Under the pieces are notes generated by a model, which was not told where the DNA came from, ran no database searches, and worked only from the letters and a program-made list of their open reading frames with translations. The position numbers and the translations under genes were made by a program. From an uncultured Eubacteriales bacterium (GTDB taxonomy: Bacteria > Bacillota_A > Clostridia > Oscillospirales > CAG-272), in NCBI GenBank assembly GCA_900555345.1, contig USKS01000034.1, forward strand, positions 1 to 9,291: a DNA stretch of 9,291 nucleotides, in the 5' to 3' direction. Shown in pieces: positions 1-5,840 of this stretch (position 1 is the stretch's first letter; every line of letters begins with the position of its first letter).

Positions 1-43
1 GAATCCCGACAGCCCCACAAATCCCGTTCTTCAGGATGAGTGC

Positions 44-553
44 ATGAAATCACTTTACAATAATTTTCGCCGTGAAAAGCTGGTGTGGACGATCTGCGGC
101 ATCGTTCTCACCGTTTGCTGCGCCATTATGCTTTTCTGCGGTGCTGTGCTTGCTGCAAACGGCGCGTTTGCGGCATACGATGAGTACAGCGTCGGCGATT
201 TTGATGTAAACGGTATTTCTCGTGATATTCACGACAACATTTCCGGTCCGGCAGCCGTCATAAATCTTGTGGCGGGGGCGTCGCTCCTTATATGTGGCGC
301 GCTGTTTTTACCTGTTGCCGTCATAAATCTTATAATGATCGGCAAAACGCAGCGCTACATAAACGGCCTTTACAAGGACTGCGGCGAAGCCGTCAAGCGT
401 GCGTCAAGCGTGGGCATGATAGTTTTCAGCGCTCTTTTCAACGAGATCGCCATGATATTCATAATCATCAATTTCGTAAACGCGCGCCGTCACAGAGCAG
501 TGTTTGAAGAAGTCAGAAAGCTTCAGCTTTCCGCTGCAGACTCTGCAAAATAA
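44..553 (+). CDS. Small three-helix membrane protein, function unknown
   Basis: I do not recognise this 169-residue protein. It has a short basic N-terminus (residues 1-13), a hydrophobic helix at about 14-38, a polar loop rich in Asp and Gly at 44-68, a long hydrophobic stretch at about 70-100, a basic/polar segment at 101-120, and a third helix at about 122-145. The C-terminal tail is charged (NARRHR, then EEVRKL). It is therefore probably an integral inner-membrane protein with most polar residues in short loops. No catalytic motif is visible. The ATG at 44 has an AGGATG ribosome site at 33-38, which supports this start. However, the reading frame stays open to base 2 without a stop, so the real gene could begin outside the window and this could be the membrane part of a longer protein. 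A good intrinsic terminator follows 10 bp after the stop. Confidence 0.7.
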   Translation: MKSLYNNFRREKLVWTICGIVLTVCCAIMLFCGAVLAANGAFAAYDEYSVGDFDVNGISRDIHDNISGPAAVINLVAGASLLICGALFLPVAVINLIMIGKTQRYINGLYKDCGEAVKRASSVGMIVFSALFNEIAMIFIIINFVNARRHRAVFEEVRKLQLSAADSAK

Positions 554-563
554 TTTAATACAT

Positions 564-590
564 AAAAAGCCCTGCACAGCGGGGCTTTTT
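564..590 (+). terminator. Intrinsic terminator after the membrane-protein gene
   Basis: Bases 564-575 pair with 579-590 around a 3-base ACA loop. The 12-bp stem has AAAAAGCCC on the left and GGGC plus a T run on the right, with one G-T pair. The A run on one side and T run on the other mean it could work in both directions. It starts 10 bp after the stop codon at 553, so it most likely ends the plus-strand transcript. It could also back up termination of the minus-strand ackA unit. Confidence 0.85.
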
Positions 591-848
591 CGTTCTTGCC
601 GTGCATCGGAGAAGCGCGGCGGCGCGGAAAAGCTTTCTGGCGGTGCAAAAGAGATTGGGTGCATGTTCCGAAGTGCAGAATGCCGCGCCGTTAAAAGGCT
701 TTGAACTCGAACGCGCGTAGATGTCGGCTTTTATTCTCCTCTTGCAGCGAATGAAAAAGCGGCGGAAACGGTATTTCCGCCTCAAATGCCGCAAAACTTA
801 CCGACGGAAGATTTCACGACTCAGAACATGCGACGTAATAACGATATA
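591..848. other. Gene-free convergent intergenic stretch
   Basis: Together with the terminators on each side this makes a 353-bp gap between convergent genes (554-906). The short open frames in it are unconvincing: their compositions are odd (runs of Arg, Cys and Ser), they lack well-placed ribosome sites, and several overlap the hairpins. I see no tRNA or other structured RNA. The only clear structure in it is the hairpin at 754-781. The part from 600 to 700 is GC-rich with repeated GCGGCG-like strings but no organised repeat. Confidence 0.6.
754..781 (-). terminator. Second, downstream terminator-like hairpin on the minus strand
   Basis: GGCGGAAA (761-768) pairs perfectly with TTTCCGCC (774-781) around a 5-base loop. 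Read on the minus strand, the stem is followed after two bases by five T residues (complement of 754-758), as in a rho-independent terminator. On the plus strand no T run follows, so only the minus direction fits. It lies about 70 bp beyond the first hairpin downstream of the ackA unit and no minus-strand gene lies between them, so it is probably a backup terminator. Confidence 0.6.
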
Positions 849-894
849 AAAACCTCCCGCGCAGGGCATTTATCGCCCGTATGCGGAAGGTTTT
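848..894 (-). terminator. Intrinsic terminator of the ackA unit
   Basis: A long hairpin sits 12 bp past the stop codon of the minus-strand gene at 907. Outer pairing is AAAACCT (849-855) with AGGTTTT (888-894), followed by one mismatch and CCGC (857-860) with GCGG (883-886). An inner stem pairs GGGC (864-867) with GCCC (875-878) around a 7-base loop. On the minus strand the stem ends in a T tract (complement of 848-852). It also has four T residues on the plus side, so weak two-way activity is possible. Confidence 0.8.
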
Positions 895-906
895 ATTTGT
901 TCAAAA

Positions 907-1782
907 TCACTTTTCGCAGCACTTCTTGCTGCCGGAAAGCACGGACTGGTTCTTTGCAGGGCTTGCGCGGCCTGCAATGTCGGGAGCGCGGCGCTCAAGA
1001 GCCGCCATGGAGATTTCGATATCCTCGGCAGCCTCCTCTGCGCTGAAGCAGCCCACGGTCACCATATCGCAGTCGCGAAGTGTTGCCCATGAGAAGTTCA
1101 GCCCCACGAAAGGCGTGGTGCGTCCCGCAGCCATGGACTTTATGGTCATGACGGGATGCTTTGCGCCTCTGATGATAGAGTTTACGGCTTCGATCTCCAC
1201 CTGCATGAGAAATCCCATGCAATTGTAGATCTGGATGTATGTTTCAACATCGTATCCGTTATCGTCGGAGTACAGAATAAGCTCCGGCATATGCGCGGAA
1301 AGCCCGGGTATCATGCCCGCGTCGCGTATCATCTTCGTATAGTCGTCAAGACGGTCAATGATGCGCTTGTTTTTGTTTACAAGCTGCTCGGCGCTGTAAT
1401 GATGGATAAGGCAGAATTTTGCGCCGAGGTCGGCGCTTTGCTTTATTGTCTTCTCCGCCTCACGGCGCGCCTCTGCTGTGTCGTCCACGTTGATAACGGG
1501 TGTGTCTATCATAATCATGCCGCGCCCGTTTCTGTCTTCGGCGGCTTTGATCGCGTCGCATATGTGCGGATTCATGCCGAAGGGAGCCATGACAGCGTCA
1601 ACGCCGCTTGCGAGAAACGTATCCAGCATGGGTGCGATCGCGTCGGCGCAGTCGTAACGTGCCTTTATCATTCTGTCGGCGCTGGGTGTACGGTGGCTGT
1701 AGCCGGCTATCCAGTTCGTGCCGATTATCATTCTCGGCAGCGATACGCCGCCGACTTCGGTTCGGGGAAACTGATCTGCCAT
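907..1782 (-). CDS. TIM-barrel protein resembling aldo/keto reductases, probably not a standard reductase
   Basis: This 291-residue protein has no gene name I recognise. Its N-terminus (VGGVSLPRMIIGTNW, 10-24) and C-terminal half (KSMAAGR, 215-221, then VTVGCFSAEEAAEDI, 241-255) resemble the first strand and the phosphate-binding end of aldo/keto reductases. GLSAHMPE (160-167) resembles their GxSNH segment. CLIHHY (124-129) fits the strand that carries their catalytic His. Where that family has its DxAxxYG motif with catalytic Tyr, this protein reads VMAPFG, placing Phe at residue 68, and no catalytic Lys is evident. It may be a lyase, an isomerase or a non-enzymatic relative. The last 25 residues are polar and end KKCCEK. 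The start is set by AAAGGA at 1792-1797, 9 bases before the ATG. It lies 20 bp after ackA and very likely shares its transcript. The fold assignment is by eye. Confidence 0.72.
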   Translation of the reverse strand: MADQFPRTEVGGVSLPRMIIGTNWIAGYSHRTPSADRMIKARYDCADAIAPMLDTFLASGVDAVMAPFGMNPHICDAIKAAEDRNGRGMIMIDTPVINVDDTAEARREAEKTIKQSADLGAKFCLIHHYSAEQLVNKNKRIIDRLDDYTKMIRDAGMIPGLSAHMPELILYSDDNGYDVETYIQIYNCMGFLMQVEIEAVNSIIRGAKHPVMTIKSMAAGRTTPFVGLNFSWATLRDCDMVTVGCFSAEEAAEDIEISMAALERRAPDIAGRASPAKNQSVLSGSKKCCEK

Positions 1783-1802
1783 ATATAAGTGTCCTTTCGG
1801 AA

Positions 1803-3008
1803 TTACGCCTGTTCTTTAACAATGCGCTCGGTGTCGCTTGCGATCATGAGCTCCTCGTTGGTGGGGATGAGATATACCTTTACCTTGGAGTCGGGAGTTG
1901 AAAGCTCAACGATATCGGACTGATGGTGAGCCTTTGCGTTTACCTCGGTGTTGAGCTTTATGCCCAGATACTCCATGTCGGCGCAGGCGCGCTCACGCAG
2001 CTCGGGGTTGTTTTCGCCCATGCCCGCGGTGAATACTACAGCGTCAAGGCCGTTCATTGCGGCAGCATACGCTCCGATGAACTTCTTGACCTGATATGCA
2101 AGGGTGGTCGCCGTGAGATAAGCTCTCTCGTCGCCCTTGAGGATTGCAGCCTCGATATCGCGGCTGTCGGAGGATATACCGGAAAGACCGAGGAAGCCGC
2201 ACTCTTTGTTCATGAAATCGCTCATCTCATCGGGCGTTTTGCCGGTCTTTTTCATAACGTAGGTAACGACTGCGGGGTCGATATCGCCGCAGCGGGTGCC
2301 CATCATAACGCCTGCAAGGGGAGTCATACCCATGGAAGTGTCGATGCACTTACCGTCCTTAACGGCGCAAATGGAGGAACCGTTGCCAATGTGACAGGTA
2401 ACTATCTTTGTGCCCTCGACTCTGCCGAGGATCTTGCACATCTCGCCGGAAACGTAGCGGTGGCTCGTACCGTGGGCACCGAAACGGCGGATGCTGTACT
2501 TCTCGCACATTTCATAGGGCAGAGCGTATGTGTATGCCTGCGGAGGCATTGTCTGGTGGAACGCGGTGTCGATAACGATGACCTGGGGAACACCGGGCAT
2601 AGCTGCGGTGCAGCCCTCGATACCCATAATGTGTGCGGGGGTGTGAAGAGGAGCAAGGTCAACACAGTTTCTGAGCTTTTCGATGACCTCGGGGGTCACG
2701 AGAGCGGACTCGGTGAAGTACGTTCCGCCGTGGACAACGCGGTGACCCACCGCGTCAATCTCGGACAGCGAGGAAATGCAGCCGTATTCGGGGCTGGTGA
2801 TGCTCTCAATGACAGCCTTGATGGCGTCGGCATGGTTCTTCATGGGCACGTCGGCGCCCTTGAGCTCGCCCTTGGCGGTCTTGTGGGTAATCTTTCCGTC
2901 AATTCCTATACGCTCGCATATGCCTTTTGCAAGAACATTGTCGGTAGCGGTGTCAAAAAGCTGATACTTGAGTGAGGAGCTTCCGGCGTTTACAACGAGA
3001 ACTTTCAT
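1803..3008 (-). CDS. ackA: Acetate kinase
   Basis: Acetate kinase interconverts acetyl phosphate plus ADP and acetate plus ATP in the cytoplasm, the ATP-yielding last step of fermentation to acetate. The 401-residue length is normal. The ASKHA-fold landmarks are intact: VNAGSSSLK at 6-14 with Asn7, GHRVVHGG at 88-95 with Arg90, VIDTAFHQ at 145-152 with Asp147, FGAHGTSH at 176-183 with His179, HIGNGSS at 206-212, MGTRCGDIDP at 236-245 with Arg239, FTAGMGENN at 326-334, and PTNEE at 382-386 with Glu385. All the residues known to matter in the Methanosarcina enzyme have counterparts here, so it should be active. The start is supported by AAAGGAT at 3018-3024. It is followed closely by the TIM-barrel gene at 907 and is divergent from tmcAL. 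The usual partner, phosphotransacetylase (pta), is not in the window. Confidence 0.97.
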   Translation of the reverse strand: MKVLVVNAGSSSLKYQLFDTATDNVLAKGICERIGIDGKITHKTAKGELKGADVPMKNHADAIKAVIESITSPEYGCISSLSEIDAVGHRVVHGGTYFTESALVTPEVIEKLRNCVDLAPLHTPAHIMGIEGCTAAMPGVPQVIVIDTAFHQTMPPQAYTYALPYEMCEKYSIRRFGAHGTSHRYVSGEMCKILGRVEGTKIVTCHIGNGSSICAVKDGKCIDTSMGMTPLAGVMMGTRCGDIDPAVVTYVMKKTGKTPDEMSDFMNKECGFLGLSGISSDSRDIEAAILKGDERAYLTATTLAYQVKKFIGAYAAAMNGLDAVVFTAGMGENNPELRERACADMEYLGIKLNTEVNAKAHHQSDIVELSTPDSKVKVYLIPTNEELMIASDTERIVKEQA

Positions 3009-3031
3009 TTGTCGGGTATCCTTTCGCAGAT

Positions 3032-3059
3032 AAAATATTATTCGTTAAGAATTTGTCAA
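3032..3059 (-). promoter_or_regulatory. Possible second ackA promoter
   Basis: A perfect TTGACA (3054-3059 on the minus strand) lies 16 bases from TATTTT (3032-3037). A start near 3025 would leave the ribosome site almost at the 5' end of the message, which makes this promoter less convincing than the one upstream. Two tandem promoters are possible. Confidence 0.35.
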
Positions 3060-3069
3060 ACAACATATA

Positions 3070-3098
3070 ATTATACAACATACATCGATTGAATACAA
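3070..3098 (-). promoter_or_regulatory. Probable ackA promoter
   Basis: On the minus strand TTGTAT (3093-3098) and a perfect TATAAT (3070-3075) are separated by 17 bases. Transcription would start near 3063, giving a leader of about 55 bases before the ackA ATG. The -35 box is weak (3 of 6 matches) but the -10 box is consensus. Confidence 0.55.
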
Positions 3099-3139
3099 GT
3101 CCTTGCCGACAATTTCTGCACCGATTTTACACGAGCTGT

Positions 3140-3171
3140 GCCGCGGGACGGATTCATCCGGCTGCCGCGGC
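3140..3171. other. GC-rich interrupted hairpin in the ackA-tmcAL gap
   Basis: GCCGCGG (3140-3146) pairs with CCGCGGC (3165-3171), and inside it CGGA (3149-3152) pairs with TCCG (3157-3160) around a TTCA loop. No T run follows on either strand, so it is not a standard terminator. It could be a regulatory element or chance structure in GC-rich DNA. Role unknown. Confidence 0.35.
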
Positions 3172-3212
3172 GAAAAAAGCTCATAAAGGCACCGAAAAAA
3201 CGCAATTGACGC

Positions 3213-3242
3213 TTGACCGGTATATTGAGTATGTGGTAAAGT
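3213..3242 (+). promoter_or_regulatory. Possible tmcAL promoter
   Basis: TTGACC (3213-3218) lies 18 bases from TAAAGT (3237-3242), giving a start near 3249 and a leader of about 44 bases. A second TTGACG copy sits just upstream at 3206-3211. The match to consensus is moderate, and no other promoter is obvious in the divergent gap. Confidence 0.35.
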
Positions 3243-3292
3243 ATTTACATGTAAAACGCTGCGTGATGCGGCAAAATCGAGCGAGGTGCGGT

Positions 3293-4372
3293 ATGCTTAA
3301 AGTATCGGCGGTCATATGCGAGCTGAATCCTTTTCACGAAGGACACCGCTATATTTTTGAGCGGGCGCATGAGGAAAGCGATGTGCTCATAGCCGTTATG
3401 AGCGGAAACTTCGTACAGCGCGGCGAGTGCGCGATATACAATAAATACGCGCGTGCGGATTCGGCGATAGACGGCGGCGCGGATATAGTGGTCGAGCTGC
3501 CGTTTCCGTATTCATCGGCATCGGCGGAATTCTTTGCCGCGGCAGGTGTAAAGCTTTGCGAGGCAGCCGGTGCGGACAGCCTGTACTTCGGCAGCGAATG
3601 CGCCGACGGCACAATGCTCCGAAAGGCTGCGGAAGTGCTTGACTCGTCAGATCCGAAGGGCGCGGGGCGCGCCGCGGAGAGAAGGGAAGAGTGCCTGCGT
3701 CTTTCCGGCATAAATTTTCCCGAAAGCATATACTCTGCTCCCAACGATATTCTTGCTGCCGAGTATTACAGAAACGCGTCGATAGAGTGCCGACCGATAA
3801 AACGTATATTGACCGAGGGCGCGTCGGAAAAGCGGCGGCTGATACTCGATAAAGTGCGCCGCGGCGAGTCTGCGTGTGCCCCTTCGGGTGCTCGCACGGT
3901 CGGCCCCGAAAAGCTTACGGCTTTTGAGTTCTGCAATTTTCGCAGGCACAGTGTGAGCACGGACTTTGCCGAGGGCGGCGGAGGCGTTGCGCGCAGGCTG
4001 CAGAAGGCTGCGCTCTCCGTAAACGACAGCGAAAAGTGGATGCCGCTCGCCGCCACAAAACAGTACACGAACGCGAGGCTGCGCAGGTGCGCATTGTTCG
4101 AGGTCACGGCGACGACGGCGGAGATGCTGCGTGCCGAGCCGAAGTATATAAAAATACTTGCTTTCAACAGGACCGGCAGAAAGTACCTTTCGTTTATGAA
4201 GGGAGTAAGCAGACTGCCCGTTATCACCAATCCCGCCGAGGGACACAGGCTCACGGGGGATGCTCTCGCCGCATACGCTTTTGCGGAGGATGCGGACAGG
4301 CTTTTCTCGCTTATTGAAGGCTCGGACGATCCTGCGGTGTATGCCAAGGCAAGACCCGTTATAATTGAATAA
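3293..4372 (+). CDS. tmcAL: TmcAL/YlbM-type tRNA(Met) cytidine acetate ligase, short form
   Basis: Proteins of this HIGH-type nucleotidyltransferase family (Bacillus YlbM/TmcAL) use acetate and ATP to make acetyl-AMP and acetylate C34 of elongator tRNA(Met). Visible motifs are ICELNPFHEGH (8-18, the HIGH-like site), MSGNFVQRGE (36-45), KYARAD (51-56), DIVVELPFP (64-72), YFGSE (98-102) and SAPNDILAAEYYR (148-160). A helical C-terminal part has YTNARLRR (258-265) and ends PVIIE as in relatives. At 359 residues it is shorter than Bacillus TmcAL (about 415). The usual GSGYHD loop after IKR (169-171) is missing, and the following SATAIR-like motif is represented at best by GASEKR (176-181). Activity is therefore likely but not certain. 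The open frame extends upstream to 3089, but the family begins at the MLKVSAVICE start, and GAGGTG at 3283-3288 supports 3293. It is divergent from ackA. Confidence 0.88.
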   Translation: MLKVSAVICELNPFHEGHRYIFERAHEESDVLIAVMSGNFVQRGECAIYNKYARADSAIDGGADIVVELPFPYSSASAEFFAAAGVKLCEAAGADSLYFGSECADGTMLRKAAEVLDSSDPKGAGRAAERREECLRLSGINFPESIYSAPNDILAAEYYRNASIECRPIKRILTEGASEKRRLILDKVRRGESACAPSGARTVGPEKLTAFEFCNFRRHSVSTDFAEGGGGVARRLQKAALSVNDSEKWMPLAATKQYTNARLRRCALFEVTATTAEMLRAEPKYIKILAFNRTGRKYLSFMKGVSRLPVITNPAEGHRLTGDALAAYAFAEDADRLFSLIEGSDDPAVYAKARPVIIE

Positions 4373-4420
4373 TCGGTAGGCGGCGCATTGTGTGCAAAAT
4401 ATGCAAAAAAAGCTGATTTT

Positions 4421-4461
4421 CGGTGCGGTTTATGTTAAACTTTTATTGACAAACCGCACCG
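4421..4461. promoter_or_regulatory. 11-bp inverted repeat over the operon promoter, candidate operator
   Basis: CGGTGCGGTTT (4421-4431) is repeated exactly inverted as AAACCGCACCG (4451-4461), with 19 bases between. The right arm begins at the last base of the -35 box and fills over half of the -35/-10 spacer. The arm centres are 30 bp apart, close to three helical turns. This fits two half-sites for a dimeric repressor or a looping pair. The alternative is a long-loop hairpin ending tmcAL transcription, since no other terminator is visible after 4372, but no clean T run follows. Confidence 0.55.
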
Positions 4462-4474
4462 TTTACTTTATAAT
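4446..4474 (+). promoter_or_regulatory. Perfect consensus sigma-A promoter of the sugar operon
   Basis: TTGACA (4446-4451), a 17-base spacer and TATAAT (4469-4474) match the vegetative consensus in all 12 positions. The start would be near 4481, leaving a leader of about 22 bases before the kinase ATG. So strong a promoter for a catabolic operon implies that a repressor controls it, which agrees with the inverted repeat lying across it. Confidence 0.9.
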
Positions 4475-4503
4475 GGTAAAGAGAATTGAATGCGGGAGAT
4501 ATT

Positions 4504-5802
4504 ATGTATATAGGTATAGATCTCGGTACTACCGGATGTAAGGTAGTCATGTTTGACGCGTGCGGCAAAATCCTTTGCGAATTCAACCGCGAATATGAGC
4601 TTATATTTGACGGCGGCTTTGTCGAGCAGGACGCCAACGAATGGTGGATGCTTGTATGCGAAGGCATTTCCTACGTAGTTGAGAAAAGCAAGGTTTCCGC
4701 CGTGAAGGGAATATCCGTAAGCACCCAGGGCATATCATTTGTGCCTGTGGACAAAAACGGTAAAACAGTCGCAAACGCCGTGTCGTGGCTTGATATGCGC
4801 GCAGAGGAGCAGTGCGAAAGACTGTGCGAGGCATTCGGCGGAAAGTTTGTGTACGACGTCACGGGAAAGTTTCTTCTCTGCGATTACTCGCTGCCGAAAA
4901 TGATGTGGTACCGCGAGAACAGACCCGAGCAGTACGCGGCGACGCACAAAATTTTGTTCCCTCTCGATTTTCTCAATCTGCGTCTGTGCGGCAGGGCAGT
5001 ATGTGACTATACGGTCGCCGGCGGCTCAATGGCGTACGACATACACAACAAATGCTGGAGCCGGGAGCTCCTCAATTTTGCTGATATCGATATCTCGCTT
5101 ATCCCGGACGTGGGCTGCATAGGGGATGCCGTGGGTGAGCTTTTGCCCGAAGTCGCCGCCGTTTGCGGCATAGATCCGGGCTGCACGGTCTATCTCGGCG
5201 GGCAGGATCAGAAGCTTGCTGCTCTTGGCGCAGGCATCGGAGACGGTATATGCACCGTAGCCTTCGGCACGGCGACTGCTATTTCAAAGCTTGCGAAAAG
5301 CGGCGGAGAAGCTTCGCTGTTCAGATTCAACAACGATAAATACATATCCGAAACGGCGCTTATGACCACCGGCGCGGCTCTGCGCTGGCTGTCGCGCACT
5401 TTGTACGGCTCCATGAGCTATAAAGAAATGGACGCTCTTTGTGAGCAGTCCGCTCCCGGCGCGGGCGGCGTTACCTTTGAAAGCGATCTTTCCGTGGGCG
5501 GCTCAATAAGCGGAATAACGCTGTCAACGACCGCTGCGGATATAATATACGCTCTGTACGAGGGCGTGTCCCGCGATATTTCTGACGCTGTCTCAAAACT
5601 CGGCGGCGCAAAGTGCATGAAAGTCTTCGGCGGCGGAGCAAAAAGCGATATATGGTGCCGTATTCTCGCGAGAATTTCAGGCATACCAGTTGAAGTTCTC
5701 GATACATCGGAAACGGCAAGCCTCGGAGCCGCAATACTTGCGTCGGGCGGAAAAATCGCGCCCGCGGGCGTTAAGAAAACACTGATGCCGCAGAACGGCT
5801 GA
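4504..5802 (+). CDS. FGGY-family carbohydrate kinase, substrate unknown
   Basis: FGGY kinases use ATP to phosphorylate sugars or polyols in the cytoplasm. The protein begins YIGIDLGTTGCKVVMFD (2-18), the phosphate-1 loop of this ASKHA family. SWLDMRA (94-100) matches the substrate-region WxDxR motif, SLPKMMWYRENRPE (129-142) resembles FGGY signature 1, and GSISGITLSTTAADIIYALYEG (333-354) is close to signature 2. GGQDQ (232-236) supplies the likely catalytic Asp235. FGTATAIS (254-261) and FGGGAKSDIW (375-384) fit the ATP-binding loops. At 432 residues it is shorter than typical 480-520-residue members but has both lobes and both ends. The start at 4504 is chosen because GGGAG at 4494-4498 precedes it; an in-frame ATG at 4486 would place that site inside the gene. 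It heads the operon. Xylulokinase-like proteins are the nearest I can suggest. Confidence 0.9.
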   Translation: MYIGIDLGTTGCKVVMFDACGKILCEFNREYELIFDGGFVEQDANEWWMLVCEGISYVVEKSKVSAVKGISVSTQGISFVPVDKNGKTVANAVSWLDMRAEEQCERLCEAFGGKFVYDVTGKFLLCDYSLPKMMWYRENRPEQYAATHKILFPLDFLNLRLCGRAVCDYTVAGGSMAYDIHNKCWSRELLNFADIDISLIPDVGCIGDAVGELLPEVAAVCGIDPGCTVYLGGQDQKLAALGAGIGDGICTVAFGTATAISKLAKSGGEASLFRFNNDKYISETALMTTGAALRWLSRTLYGSMSYKEMDALCEQSAPGAGGVTFESDLSVGGSISGITLSTTAADIIYALYEGVSRDISDAVSKLGGAKCMKVFGGGAKSDIWCRILARISGIPVEVLDTSETASLGAAILASGGKIAPAGVKKTLMPQNG

Positions 5803-5840
5803 TTTTAGAAATAATAATTTTTTACATAAAGGAGAAACAA

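Noticed and set aside
700..720. T-loop-like string resembling the end of a tRNA
   Set aside because: No acceptor, D or anticodon stems can be formed around it.
555..794. 79-codon minus-strand open frame in the convergent gap
   Set aside because: It crosses two terminator hairpins and has a Cys/Arg-rich low-quality translation with no ribosome site.
1156..1788. 210-codon open frame on the plus strand
   Set aside because: It is antisense to the TIM-barrel gene and has a Cys/His/Val-rich mirror composition without a known motif.
1923..2975. 350-codon open frame on the plus strand
   Set aside because: It lies opposite ackA, which has a full set of family motifs. The plus-strand translation is rich in His, Val, Gly and Ala with no recognisable motif.
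3140..3171. GC-rich hairpin as a terminator
   Set aside because: No T run follows on either strand and no gene ends there.
3089..3292. N-terminal extension of tmcAL by 68 residues
   Set aside because: Homologues start just before the NPFHxGH motif. The extension has no family similarity, overlaps the putative promoter, and its ATG lacks a ribosome site.
4486..4503. Earlier ATG for the FGGY kinase
   Set aside because: It lies only a few bases from the predicted transcription start, has no ribosome site, and would put the GGGAG site inside the gene. The family begins directly at MYIGIDLG.
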